From: Symsagittifera roscoffensis
Taxonomy: Eukaryota; Xenacoelomorpha; Acoela; Convolutidae
Assembly (NCBI RefSeq): GCF_963678635.1
Contig: NC_087063.1
Span: 10,140,386-10,204,385, forward strand
Reading direction: 5' to 3'
DNA: 64,000 nucleotides
Of this stretch, positions 9,737 through 20,134 are shown piece after piece. The notes beneath the pieces were generated by a model. It did not search any database and had not been told where the DNA came from. It saw only the letters and a list, made by a program, of their open reading frames with translations. The position numbers and the translations under genes are program-made. Positions within the stretch are counted from its first letter, which is position 1. Each line of letters starts with the position of its first letter.

Positions 9737-10092
9737 AGGGTTGGAGAGAAAAGTATATCGATTCCGAAGAATGATTTTTTACTTTCTCGTGGCTAGTATA
9801 AGCTAAGGTGTTAACTTACTTAATCTTACTTAGGGGTAGTGATTGTGTTCAAGGGTTGGAGGATAGTAAATCGATCCACAAGGTTCAGGTATAATTAGAA
9901 CGCGAGTAATTCGTTAGATACTATTTTAAACTTACTAAGTCTAAGATTTATCCTGGGTCTTGATAAGAGGAGGGTTCAAGTGAAGGATGAATAACCGAAG
10001 TTCTTCACTGTTTATCCTAATTTGAATGATTAGTTTTGTTCAAAAATTTCTATTAGTCTTGGGTTTTTTGAAAGGATTGGATAGTGAATCGA
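9737..10092. repeat. three diverged copies of a GGTTGGA..ATCGA motif in the leader
   Basis: Similar 25-30 base strings of the pattern GG(G)TTGGA followed by AGTA/AGTGA and ATCGA occur near 9,737-9,762, 9,848-9,876 and 10,064-10,092. Spacing is irregular (about 111 and 216 bases). They may be packaging or regulatory repeats of the element. Confidence 0.5.
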
Positions 10093-10150
10093 CGTTTGAG
10101 GTCGTTAGACACTAGCTAAGTGGGTGGGGGAGAACAAAATTGTTCTTTTT

Positions 10151-10250
10151 GATCCAAGGATAGGCCTTGATGATCAAGTTTTAAAATTTAATTAAATAGA
10201 AAATGAATTAAGATCCAAGGATAAGCCTTGATGATCTGATTTTAAAATTA
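10151..10250. repeat. direct repeat of about 40 bases, 60-base period
   Basis: GATCCAAGGATAAGCCTTGA-type sequence followed by TGATC and a TTTTAAAAT stretch occurs at 10,151 and again at 10,211, with only a few differences. It lies in the presumed leader. Confidence 0.7.
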
Positions 10251-11398
10251 AGTGAATTTAAGTTTAAAATGGTTTAAATTTGTTTAAGAAAAAGATTTAG
10301 TTTTTTAATGATATTAGTGAGCTTATGAATGCTGTTATGTTTCAAGTGATGAAGCTGGGACAACTGATGATTTTATGATTACTAACAGTTTATTGTCATG
10401 CTACTAATTTTTGTTTTGATTTTCAATAAATATTTTCCAAACATGTTTTATATAGTACTGCAGAATTTTGAGGAAAACGATTTGAGATCTTTTTATCAAT
10501 CGTTATTGTATATTAATAGTTTTGTTTTAGCGCCTGAAATGATTATGAAGATTGACTTCAAAGTTTTATGTTTGCAAATGAAAATCTAAATTCATTGCTA
10601 ATAAAATTCTAAATATAAAAGTTTGTGTTGGTTTTTGCCTTACTATCATATAACTATTTGGTAAGTTTCTATTTTGTCGTATGTCGTCTCTGGTTCGAGG
10701 TCTTCTTGCAATTCCGGGTAGTTCTGTTATCGTTCGGAATATTGGCTCTGATCTATTGAGTCGTAGAGACATTTCGATTAAATTATCGTCGTATAACATT
10801 TTAAAAATGTTTTGTCTAAATTCTAATCTATTTTTGGTTAATTCTAAGCTATTAAGGTCTTGTTCGAGACTTATGGTCGCCCCAGATGAGTTAGGACCGA
10901 GGTGGTTAACTCATAGAGTAATTTCGGATAGGGTACACCGTCTGCTCGTCACGCTATCTTATTTTCGGCCGGATAGATTCGTGCAACTTCTTAGTCTAAT
11001 ACCGATCCTAATCTTACTCTTATACTATCTAGTCTCAGGTTGTTTAACTAATCTCTGCTAGGCTCAATAGATCTAGGGTATACTGGTTTATTGCGGCTGC
11101 TGAAGTTCTCTTGGAGAGGCAACTAATTTCTAAGTTAAATTCAAATCTATCTGGTGCTGTAATTACAAGTAATTTCAGCACTTACAAATAAGTGGGTTGT
11201 TAGTTTGATGGATCATGATTGGTTAATATTAAATACTTTACAGTGATAAAAACATCTAATTTATCCAATCATAAAATGTAGTTTAGATCAGGTTCCAAAA
11301 AGTTTCAAAATTTGATATTTCATTCTTGATAGTAGCTGAAGGGGCAGAAAAATCAGCAAAAAAAATCCAAAATTTCAAAACTGATAGCTTCCTTTGTT

Positions 11399-11404
11399 TT
11401 TATT
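11399..11404 (-). terminator. AATAAA polyadenylation signal
   Basis: The plus strand reads TTTATT, giving AATAAA on the minus strand, about 83 bases past the stop codon of the cysteine-rich exon at 11,487. This distance is ordinary for a 3' UTR, but the hexamer is common by chance in such AT-rich DNA. Confidence 0.4.
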
Positions 11405-11486
11405 AAGGAGTGCGCAAGGTTTGGGTGTGGACATTCTCACCGTTTCTTACCCAAAAAGTTAATAAAAAGGATTTTTTTTGCAATAT

Positions 11487-11698
11487 TCAGATTGGATTGA
11501 ATACTTGATCCGGCTTGATCCAGTCGGCATCAGCGCAATCCTGAGATCTCTTTAGAATTTCTTTACATTCGCCCGTTGGATTATCATATTGATCGCCTTT
11601 CATACACCCTTTGCTGACCGCTTCGCCAATATTTTGATTGCAACAATCTGCATTGCCGTCCGACTGTTCTGTTATGCAACTACAGAACCCAGCTGCAT
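11487..11698 (-). CDS. terminal exon of a small cysteine-rich protein
   Basis: On the minus strand a TATAG acceptor at 11,700-11,699 opens an exon of 212 bases ending in TGA at 11,489-11,487. It encodes about 70 residues with seven Cys, including an FCSC pair near the start and a CC pair, plus regularly spaced single Cys later. Such spacing suggests a secreted, disulfide-bonded domain. Base composition is richer in GC than the flanks, as for real exons here. Upstream sits a G/C homopolymer run that cannot be coding, so the 107-codon frame reaching to 11,810 is not taken whole. Upstream exons were not found. A processed or decayed fragment is possible. No family recognised. Confidence 0.55.
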
Positions 11699-11950
11699 CT
11701 ATAATCAAAACGACTACTTGTAGTTTTGTCGTGAAAAAGAAAGAAAGGAGGGGGGGGGGGGGGTGGGTCAAAGTCGTATTCGATATTGGTTTAATCCTCG
11801 GTTTTTTCAAAGAAAATCACTCCAATTCCAAAATTTTCTTTCCCAAATTGCAAATGTTCTCTCCCAAAATCTTTAAGGGCCACTTAAGATTGTAAACGTT
11901 TGCCGTTTAATTTTTGATTGCCGCACTTAGTATGTGGAAATTTGTTCATA

Positions 11951-12040
11951 TTTTCGGCACTGTTGAACAAAGTTTTCATTTTCGGCACTGTTGAACAAAG
12001 TTTTCATTTTCGGCACTGTTGTACTTCGGCACTGTTGTAC
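11951..12040. repeat. 28-base minisatellite around TTCGGCACTGTTG
   Basis: Two full 28-base units (ATTTTCGGCACTGTTGAACA plus AAGTTTTC) are followed by two shortened units sharing TTCGGCACTGTTGTAC. It lies in non-coding DNA. Confidence 0.85.
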
Positions 12041-12261
12041 TGCCCGGCAAAAAGGCACGAGGTTAATTGCACGAGGTTAAAATTTATGGGAAAAGTGTTT
12101 GGGATTTGAATGAGTAGCTTTTTGGTTAATCCAGTTCAATTGATATATCTCCGATTTAGAACATTTTATTGACAAATTTGTCAAATTTCAAAAACACTTT
12201 TAAGAAAAATTTAAATAAAAAACTTACACAAAACTAGACAACTTAGCTAACAGACAGTAGG

Positions 12262-13029
12262 AAAAATAAATATCAATCATGTAAAAATTATAAGTTTTTG
12301 TTTTCATGAAAATATGATTGTACTAAAGCTCTTTGAATTTCATGAACGAAATATGATAGACCTTTTTAAGGTTGAATTTGAATCAGTTTGAGAAAAGTGG
12401 ATCAATAGGTGACTTTTTCATTCTTCTGTGAAACCTAAAATAAAATCAACTTCAGCTAGAATTAATTCTTTTTGCGCCATTCTTGCGTTTGTAATTAGAG
12501 ACCGTAATTTGACTTCTATTCAGCAAAAAATAAACTTATCAATGCTAGTGTGAACAAATACAAATCAAAAAAATTCTGCCAAAAAAAAACAAAAAAAACC
12601 TATGAAAAATTTTTCCGGAGCCCAAAATTTTCCAATTTCTTTGGTTCTTTTCCTCCTTTCTCCATCCCTAACCGCAGAAAAAAAACATAAAATAATAAAA
12701 AAAATTGGAAAATTTGGGCTCCGAAAAAAATTTTGTTTTTTTAGCAGAAACTTTATGATTTGTTCACACTAGCGTTAATATGTTCATTTTTTGCTGAATA
12801 GAAGTCAAATTACGGTCTCTAATTACAAACGCAAGATTTTATTTTATTTTATGTTTCACAGAAGGATGCAAAACGCACTTATTGATCCACGTTTTTCAAA
12901 CTGATTCAAATTTAACCAAAAAAGGTCTATCATATTTCGTTCATGAAATTCAAAGAGCTTTTGAGCAATCATATTTTTATGAAAACAACAAAAAATTATA
13001 ATTTTTTACATGATTGACATTTATTTTTT
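12262..13029. mobile_element. large foldback element, arms about 340-380 bases
   Basis: Sequence from 12,262 to about 12,640 recurs as reverse complement from about 12,690 to 13,029, leaving a loop of only 50-100 bases. Arms share long stretches, for example the strings around GTAATTAGAGACCGTAATTT (left) and its complement near 12,812 (right). Arms differ by substitutions and small indels. No coding frame lies inside. Target-site duplications were not clear. This is a non-autonomous foldback or palindromic MITE. Confidence 0.85.
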
Positions 13030-14110
13030 ATCGTTGTTGAGCATTTTTTATTGAAAGCTAAAGGATGTCAAGAAGAGAAAAATAGCGCAATCGGTTGCTC
13101 ACTTTATTTTCAACATTTTATTTCAAAACGTATTTCGCTAACTCAGTTAAAAATGCGAAAAAAAATGAACACCACCTTTGATTCAAACGTTTTAGCTTTT
13201 TAGCCAGCCTCTTAACGCTTTTGAAGCTGTTTTCTGTGTTTCCCTTTAGCAATGTAGAGGCTTGACATGGAAACGGTCTGAGAATCCCGAATTGCAGTAG
13301 TTCAATTCAGTTTCTTAATGGAAAATGAGTTATTTTAATTAAACAAACGGTATGTCGATTTCAAAACCCATAACTTAGAGTCCAACTTTTTCTTTACATC
13401 TAAAATTGGATGAACTAATAACCCAAATCCTCTTAGATTAGAAACCTTATTCGATAGGAAATATGAAGATTTGTTTTGTCCACATGGAATTAGTTATTGC
13501 AGTAATCTCGCAAAATTCTTGCAAGATATAAATTCTTACGAAATTAATCTCAATGAATCCAGAATTTAAGTTTGATGCGTTACTTTTTCTTCAACTGGAA
13601 AATCTTGCGCGAGAAGCTTAGCCAGACTCTTGCATGACCTTCACCGCGCAGAAACTTAACTCATAATTTACAGTATTTTATCTATTCACGAAAACACCTG
13701 AATTTGCATTTTTTGACTTTAATTCTCTAATAATCATTACAGTAAGGTTAGGTAGTGGTTGAAATCTGATTACTTACACAAACAATTTTCCAGACTAAAG
13801 CGCATATACCCTTTTTTGAGCGTTTTCTCAAATATTTTATATGTTTTTGAAAACATTGGCTTTAATGCACTCGGGCAAATTATTCATGCATTCTCGTCAG
13901 TTTGAGAATTGCTAATTTACCTGCTAGGGAGTAGCAAAAAAAAAACATTCAAAAAGCACTTAACATACCAAAAACAGCAATGATAAATAAGTTTGTTAAT
14001 TAGAACTCTATATTTGCTTAGCTATTGAACCAGCCTCGCGTGAGCGTACAGCAACTAAGTTGCTACTTTTCCGACCATGACAGGACTTTGAAATCATACT
14101 TGAAATGTTT
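13030..14110. other. non-coding stretch
   Basis: I see no gene, repeat pair or RNA gene here. It is AT-rich with scattered stops in all frames. Confidence 0.6.
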
Positions 14111-14119
14111 AGACTTTCT

Positions 14120-14345
14120 GGCCTTTTCCTCCCCCCCCCCCCCACCTGCAAGTTTTTACATGTAAACTTGTTGACCACACTGTCCGATTGTAATAAAAAA
14201 TTACATGCGGACTAATGAGGCCACGACAAACATATTTGGGATTCATTTTCATCCTCGTAAAACCATTCGTTACACTAATATAATGAAGCTCGTGTGAAGT
14301 GAGGGGGGGGGGGGGGGGGGGGGGGTGTTGGGGAGAATACAGCTT
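14120..14345. mobile_element. MITE of the poly-C/CACCTGCAA family, copy 1
   Basis: The interior matches the well-bounded element at 52,739-52,941: a C run followed by CACCTGCAA, a shared centre (GGACTAATGAGGCCACGAC here, GCAGACTAATTAGGCCATGAC there), then AAGTGAGG and a G run. Here the tracts have grown to 13 C and 23 G, and the outer terminal repeat is degraded. Confidence 0.75.
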
Positions 14346-14705
14346 CAAAATTATATATGTTCTTTTTTTTCAAATTGAGACTTCCAAGGTTGTTTTCATT
14401 TTCTTTACACGTCTGGGCCGAAAGTGTTGATCTGTAAACTGATTTTTGTGAAAATTTTAGCATCAAGAACCCGTAGATCTCGAAAATTTTCAGGGTTCAC
14501 TATGAAGCTAGCTTCTAGTTTGCGGTAAGCAGTTCTCCTCAACTGATTGTTGCTGATTGCTCTTATTGTTGTAGGTCTTTTCTCAGCATGCTCAGTTTCA
14601 ATTTAAAATAACTATAAATCTTCAAAAAAGTTAAAGTTTTGAAAAAATTAGGTTGACCTTTGTCTTGACTGTGCTTGACTTTTCTTCAGACTTTCTCGAC
14701 CAAAT

Positions 14706-15158
14706 TTAGGGACGTTTTGTTGTGCTCGACCTATGTTTTGATCTTCTCGACCGAAACTGGGTATGATTTGACCTTGCGCTCGACTTAAATCTACCGTATT
14801 GTCGACCGCGGATTTTTAGTATCAAAGCTGCACTTTCTCGACTGTCAAATTCGAAACATAATTCGAGCATCAAAAACTGGAGTTTGCGCTTAATTTTTTC
14901 CACTAGTGCATCTCGCGCAAAATTTGGTCGAGACTTAAGTTGCGGACCTCGAATGCTGTGCTTATTTATGAAATGATAGTACTTGCCCTTATTTGGGTCC
15001 GGACACCCGTTGTATGCACGTTTTCCCCTGTTTTGTCCAGCAGCTGCGGAGTCGATCAAACCAGTCCTTTGTTCAAACCAGTTTAAACGACTGCGTTTTG
15101 AATCGACAACCCAAGTATGCAGAACAATTAAGAAAATTGTAGCGCTAATAGAATTCAT
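14706..15158 (-). CDS. possible small secreted basic protein
   Basis: A 150-codon frame from an ATG at 15,158 starts with a typical signal peptide: a polar start, a hydrophobic core at about residues 6-17, and a likely cleavage near residue 20. The mature part is basic, with dibasic KR sites at residues about 46-47, one Cys near 52, and a Lys/Arg/Ser-rich end. A TATA-like stretch lies 20-35 bases upstream. GC content is higher than in the flanks. The last third overlaps six TCGAC motifs, giving an R/S-rich tail that may be past a splice site or simply repeat DNA. No family recognised; a neuropeptide-like or short secreted precursor is one reading, and a chance frame is the alternative. Confidence 0.42.
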   Translation of the reverse strand: MNSISATIFLIVLHTWVVDSKRSRLNWFEQRTGLIDSAAAGQNRGKRAYNGCPDPNKGKYYHFINKHSIRGPQLKSRPNFARDALVEKIKRKLQFLMLELCFEFDSRESAALILKIRGRQYGRFKSSARSNHTQFRSRRSKHRSSTTKRP

Positions 15159-15369
15159 GCAGGGAATTTTATCTAAATATAAATAACAAAACTTTTCATG
15201 GCGATTTTAAACTCTTTTAAGAATAAACAAATATATTTGGCTTTTTTAAAACGTTCGCGGCCTACTCTCCACCAAAAAATTTGATAAGCGAACTATGAAT
15301 ATAAGTATGAAAAACCCAAGACATCTTTGTAGTTGGTTAACTACACTAGTCGTCAAAAATCAAGCGTAA

Positions 15370-16490
15370 TTTTAAGTTTGTACCCTCTAAGATGCTTGTT
15401 TTAATTGCGTCCAATTTGGATAAAATTAATTCGAGTTTTCACAAAATTTTTACATAGACCAAGAGCAAACAATTGGAGCAACACTCTATTAAAAAATCAG
15501 CATTTTGTATCAGAAACTTGCCAATTAAATGTTCATCTGCACTAGATAGTAATCTCTTTCTCAAATAGACGGAGCAAGTTTAACTCGGCGGTTTATTATT
15601 TTTTCGCTCAGTTTGAAAAACATAGGGTAGTCCCAGCTTGCACTAGTGGACAAAATGAGCGCATTTTTTTTTCTAAACTGCCTCTTTTCAAGGATGATTT
15701 TGCAAAACAATCACTGAAATTTTGAAAAATTTGAAAAAAAAATTGTACATGTACCAAGGCAAATGGTCAGAGCTACCCTCTCTGAGTTTTTCAAAACGAT
15801 TGAAATTGTAAGAAACAGCTGAGTTTAGTAAAATTCTCACGCTGAACAAATCAGCTATTCGTTTAGATTGTTTCACATCTATTATATGGCTAAAATTAGC
15901 GCTGATAGGTAAGAACTGGCATTTTCTGATTCTAAGAAGTCCTTGAAACCAAATTTTAAAAATTTCGCAGAGAGTAGCTTTGACCCTTTCCACTTGGTCC
16001 ACGCACAAACTTGATTTAAATTCCCTTTTAAATAACTTGATTTAAATAACTTGATTTTTGACAAAGTGAAAGTTGTCAAAAATCATCCTTTAAAACAGGC
16101 AGTTCAGAGAGAAAACATCTGAATTTGCGCTTGATTCTATCCACTGTCCGGTTTGACGTCATACAAGAAAAAGCCTATCAAACAAATTCATATATGGAGA
16201 CATATGAAATAAATGCTTGTCATACAACTTTCATTGAAAAAAAACTGTACGACAAGCATTTTTCAATCGAATTTTTGTTTCAAAAATTATCTTGGATTGG
16301 TTTCAATCTGGTGACAGTTTTGGTTACATGTGTAGTAAGTCTTCGATGCCAGATATTGAGAGTTTCATAGAGGATAACTCTGATTATTTGCTCTTGTTTT
16401 ATGCAAAAAGTTTGCTGAAACTTGAGGTAAAAGTTATCCAAAACGGCCAATGAACACAGTCATCTTAGAGAGTAAAAACTTGAATTTGCA
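15370..16490. mobile_element. nested inverted-repeat element
   Basis: AATTTTAAGTTTGTACCCTC with TAAGATG near 15,370-15,400 recurs as reverse complement at about 16,460-16,490. A second inner pair with AGTGGACAAAATGAGCGCA lies near 15,645 and, inverted, near 16,140. No coding frame inside is convincing. The limits are approximate and no target-site duplication was seen. Confidence 0.55.
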
Positions 16491-16499
16491 GTTAATTTT

Positions 16500-17019
16500 C
16501 AAAAAACAAGGTACTAATTTGGACACATTCCTAATTTACTCACTCGGTTTTTTGAGCCTTGACAATCACTTGCTCGTTTTGAAATTTGAGTTTAAATGAT
16601 TAATTAAAAAAAAACTAAATTGTGGCATGTCTTTTGGCGGTTAAAAAGAAGTCGTTTATTGTTTGATTTTGAGTGTTTTCCAAACAAATGATTCATCTCT
16701 GATAAAAAGAAATCACTGAAACGCGGGTCTCAAAATGATTTTCAAAAAAGTGATTTGGATTGCGTTTTGTTGTCATGATTAGTGAACTTTCTCCAAATTC
16801 GTATATTTTGATGCCTTCTGGCATTACAAGAAACATACAAAACCATTCGTTTTTGTGTCAATTCGAACTTTGACTTTTCTTTTCATTCAAGAGCGCCACA
16901 ATAACTCTGCCTGTTTGACTAAAAAATCATAATCAAGTTATAATCGAGTACGCAAATTCAATTTTTTGGTGAAATTGAAATTTGAATCTGAGTATGTTTG
17001 CCTCCCGACGATGCGAAGG
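16500..17019. other. non-coding stretch
   Basis: No gene or clear repeat was seen in this AT-rich DNA. Confidence 0.5.
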
Positions 17020-17092
17020 TCTGCTAGATGATTTAACACTCGGACAAACTTTTAATTAAAACTTGTCCAAGTATTAAACTATCTAGAAGGCA
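17020..17092. repeat. imperfect hairpin of about 72 bases
   Basis: CTAGATGATTTAA..GGACAA is followed by an AT-rich turn and then TTGTCC..TTAAACTATCTAG, its imperfect reverse complement. A related half, CTAGATGGTTTAATGC, recurs at 17,153. It is probably the remnant of a small MITE. Confidence 0.65.
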
Positions 17093-17214
17093 TTTTCGTT
17101 TTAAATAAAGGATTGAATGCTTAATTTAATGTTTGGAAATTGAAAAATTCTGCTAGATGGTTTAATGCTTTGACAAAATTAATGAAATTATTGCAGACCC
17201 AACGATTTGAGCAC

Positions 17215-17640
17215 TCTTTCAGGGCGCATATCTAGGGTTTTCGCGAGGGGAGGGTGCGGGTTTTCTAAAAATATTTCAAAAATTTTGTCGCCTCTTTTAA
17301 ATTCTATCAAATTGATTTTCCGAGCTCTCTCAAAGTTTTTATAGAGACTCAAGTTTTTTAAATCTTTGTCTGTACTGCCGTCGATTTTTTGAACTAGAAA
17401 ATGACAAAAACGATATTTTGAAGTTATAACGCAAATTTTTGAAGTTATTGTCCTTATAAAACTGCGTTTTTTTCTGGTCGATCCCGCCTTAAATTTGTCA
17501 TTTTTTGGCATCAAAGACGTTCTAATAAAAACTTCCTGGTTGTTCAGCCAAAAAATTGATGGCGTAAAACAGTTTCAAGGGGGATTTTTTGGGTTGTCAG
17601 GGGGTCGAACCCCTGTGTGAAGGGGAGGTCTAAATATGTC
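17215..17640 (+). repeat. dispersed repeat (GGATCTAGG..GGTCGAATCCCT family), copy 1
   Basis: It starts like its relatives with TCTAGGGTTTTCGCGAGGGG, passes a block with TTGATTTTCCGAGCTCTC, and ends near GGGGGTCGAACCCCTG. Copies with the same order of blocks occur at 20,135, 22,190, 22,850, 42,800 and 49,780. Confidence 0.8.
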
Positions 17641-17709
17641 GCTGCCTTCTTTGATTATTAATTAACCTTAATTGGGATATCCGATATGTAGTGAGTAACT
17701 ACTGTTTAG

Positions 17710-17868
17710 GAATACAAGCACGACAATCTGACGCCTGAACAGATTGCGTCAATCAAAGAGACATTTGACAAGTTTGACAAGCAGGACATTGACGGCATCC
17801 CCGCCCTTGAGCTCATTAATGTTCTCCGGCAACTTCAGCTCACACCAACAAGTCCAGAAGTCACTGAG
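17710..17868 (+). CDS. myosin essential light chain-like gene, first visible exon
   Basis: This 159-base exon (53 codons, phase 0 at both ends) follows a TTTAG acceptor and ends at GAG|GTAAGT. It carries EF-hand I: helix, then a loop from Asp23 to Glu34 with the Gly one place late, as in loops that no longer bind calcium well. The Leu-Thr-Pro-Glu-Gln start and the Pro-Thr-Ser-Pro-Glu stretch after the hand resemble essential (alkali) myosin light chains, which bind the myosin neck helix. A small upstream exon with the start codon is missing; I could not place it. Troponin C or another calmodulin-family protein is the alternative. Decayed copies of this exon lie at 36,490, 38,046 and 48,691. 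Confidence 0.85.
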
Positions 17869-18640
17869 GTAAGTTAAAGAAATACATATCACGGATCTAC
17901 TCAACAATCTTTCCACCCCTCCCCCCTTCAAGAAAGGTGGGAGATTGTTAAGTATCTTAAAATTGTTGAATTTTTGACCAATCAGAATGCAGCAAATTTC
18001 AAATTTGCAATAAAAAGCTCTGTGCTAATTTACTATTTTTATTCATAGGTGACGGGTGAAGATTTTTTAGTAGATCCTTAGTACAAATTCAGCAAGCAAC
18101 CTGCATTGAAGGATTGGCTAAATTGACGTTATTATAAAATAACCGCTAAGATAAATAAATAATCATGATAAATTCGCTTACGAATCATGCATAATTTTGG
18201 TCAATTCGATTGGTCTTTGGACTTTACGGCTGCATGCCTGTTTGCAGGTGACATTTGAGAGCAATTTGGAGAATCAGAACCCATATTGTTTGTTTTTATC
18301 CAATTGAAAACTTAAAAATTTGTATAAACCGTTTTTGTTGATGTAGATCTAAACCATAAAGACCAAGGATTTTTACTCATAATTTCTTTAAATGAAACAA
18401 ACTAGTTAGTCTTCAAAAAAATCAACCCAGTTTTCACCAAAAAATCTTTGAACAGAAATCAGTATCATGCAGATATAGGTCTCCGAGTTTTTAAGCAAAA
18501 GTGTCTAATTTAATTGCTGAGCTTTGGATTATCTTTAACGAAGTCTTACAGTCTAATTTGACAGTCTTATCGAAAAGAATAGCTCGCTCACTCATTTTCT
18601 TCTTATTAAATTTATTCATTACAGATCGCGTTTGTAATGT
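17869..18640 (+). other. first part of the 6-kb intron
   Basis: This is intron sequence behind a consensus GTAAGT donor. I see no gene or clear repeat in it. Confidence 0.7.
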
Positions 18641-18649
18641 TCTAATCCG

Positions 18650-19490
18650 TGTGTCACTTAGGAGATGCTAACTTACTTCTTTTGATGTTATAAAATTATT
18701 CACATCTTCACTTGTTTATTGTTTTCTTATAACTTTTGTTAATATTTTATAGACTTCGTATATATGTATTTCATTGATTGAGTGAACTTTGAGTTTTCGT
18801 CTCGTCGATCTCATTTCGTCGAATTTTTTTTCCTGGTGATTATTCTCATAAAAAAAATTGTGGTTTCTGTAATTTATCTAGATTTTTGTTTGAGGTGCAG
18901 CCATAAATCAGTATTCCATATTGATAAATTGGTTGTATGTAGCTTTTGTAGACTCTTGTTCAATCGATTTGTTCAACCGAAAATGAGTGTTCAACCGATA
19001 ACATGTTTCTATTTTGGTAGAGAAACTAAAAGAATTTTGTTCATCTATTTTTCACATTTCAGATATGTTCAGTGAAACTAAAGTTGCAATCAATTTGAAC
19101 TTCTAAATATCTAACATCATTTTCTGCTTTTAAGACATTCCCTCCAAACTTTATCAATGGTTTTAATTTCTTTAAACTGATTACAAATGTTTCGATTTTG
19201 TCTTGGTTCATCGTAAGTTTTTTTTTTGCTGCCATCCATGTTTCTATGTTATTCAAATCCAGATCATAGTTTTCTTCCAAAAATTCGCTATCGCGATTAG
19301 TGTCATCAGCAAAAAGAACTACGTTGTTTTTTTGGAATCTCGGGGAGATCATTGATAAAAATTAGAAATAGAAGTGAACCCAAAACTGATCCCTGAGGAA
19401 CCCCGCATTTTATTTTCTGTTGAGTACTTTTTGTATCGCAGACTTTTTTACACACTTTTTTGTTATTGCTTTTCACGCAATATCTTCTGT
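18650..19490 (-). mobile_element. non-LTR (LINE) retrotransposon fragment, dead
   Basis: Read on the minus strand, 19,420-19,340 encodes the VPQGS and LLFLIFIND motifs of LINE reverse transcriptase. After a frame change at a run of A's, 19,352-19,059 encodes FADDT (the catalytic FADD box) and the downstream DLNNIETW region. Further 3', to about 18,650, the thumb and connection signatures continue with several stops and frame changes. It lies antisense inside the light-chain intron. The family resembles Jockey/CR1-type elements; no endonuclease or 3' tail was seen. Confidence 0.85.
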
Positions 19491-19700
19491 GGGGCGGATC
19501 TAGGATTGTTTTTGAGAGTCAGATAGTGTTTTTTGGTTTGCCAAATTTCCGCCGTAAAAAGTGAATTTTTGAAAATAAAATAACCCAATGATCCTGTTCA
19601 AGAAAACCAGGCCAAAATTGAAACTGAAATAACAGTACCAAAGGAGCACCTTTTGGATGGACATGGGGTCGAAGCCACTAGGAAGGGGAGTTGGCGGCTA
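19490..19700 (+). repeat. dispersed repeat family, truncated copy 2
   Basis: GGGGCGGATCTAGGATTGTT matches the start of the family, and TACCAAAGGAGCACCTTTTG with GGGGTCGAAGCC matches its end; the middle is largely lost. It abuts the LINE fragment. Confidence 0.65.
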
Positions 19701-20134
19701 CTTCTTTTTCTATCTCCGCTGGAATGTTTAATCATAGTTAACGAATTTTAACGTAAAAACTCTTTCAACCATGTTGCAAATACTGTGAAAGGCGGAAAAT
19801 AAAAGAGAGAAAAGCATAGAGAAAAATTATCGCGTATACATTCAGTTAGAAACTATAGAAAGCTAATTGAAACAACAGATCTGATCGGTCAAACTTTTGA
19901 AGTGCAGGTTACAAAACTGGGCCGGCTAGCTCAGGTCAAGTCATAAAGCCCCCCCCCCCTTCTTCCCCCAGACTTATTGCTGCTCAAGTCGGCCTCCAAA
20001 TTCTTCTCTATCCTTCTTGTCCTACCTGCCTCTTCAGTTCTGCTCTTAATTTTTTTGAAACTTTTATACAAATTTATCGTTGCCCCCATTACGAAGCCAA
20101 CCAGTGCACTGGAAAAGCGCATTTTATGGTATAT

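Larger units (their letters stand above)
9666..11190 (-). other. probable leader and LTR side of the retrotransposon
   Basis: This 1.5-kb stretch lies upstream of ORF0 on the element's coding strand, where the primer-binding site and 5' LTR should be. It has internal repeats (see next entries) and no convincing frame. I could not match it to bases 1-1,200, so LTR borders and the primer-binding site stay undefined. The outer limit near 11,190 is a guess from a change in sequence character. Confidence 0.4.

Noticed and set aside
1-11190. LTR pair of the large retrotransposon.
   Set aside because: I compared 1-1,200 with 9,700-11,190 and found no matching stretch; the 3' LTR is probably outside the window, so no LTR is annotated.
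17691-17709. A 19-base GT..AG unit (GTGAGTAACTACTGTTTAG) right before light-chain exon 1, same length in two dead copies, looking like an ultra-short intron.
   Set aside because: The bases before it do not give an ATG frame in phase with the exon, the donor context lacks AG|GT, and animal spliceosomes are not known to remove 19 bases. More simply it is the branch and pyrimidine part of a longer intron.
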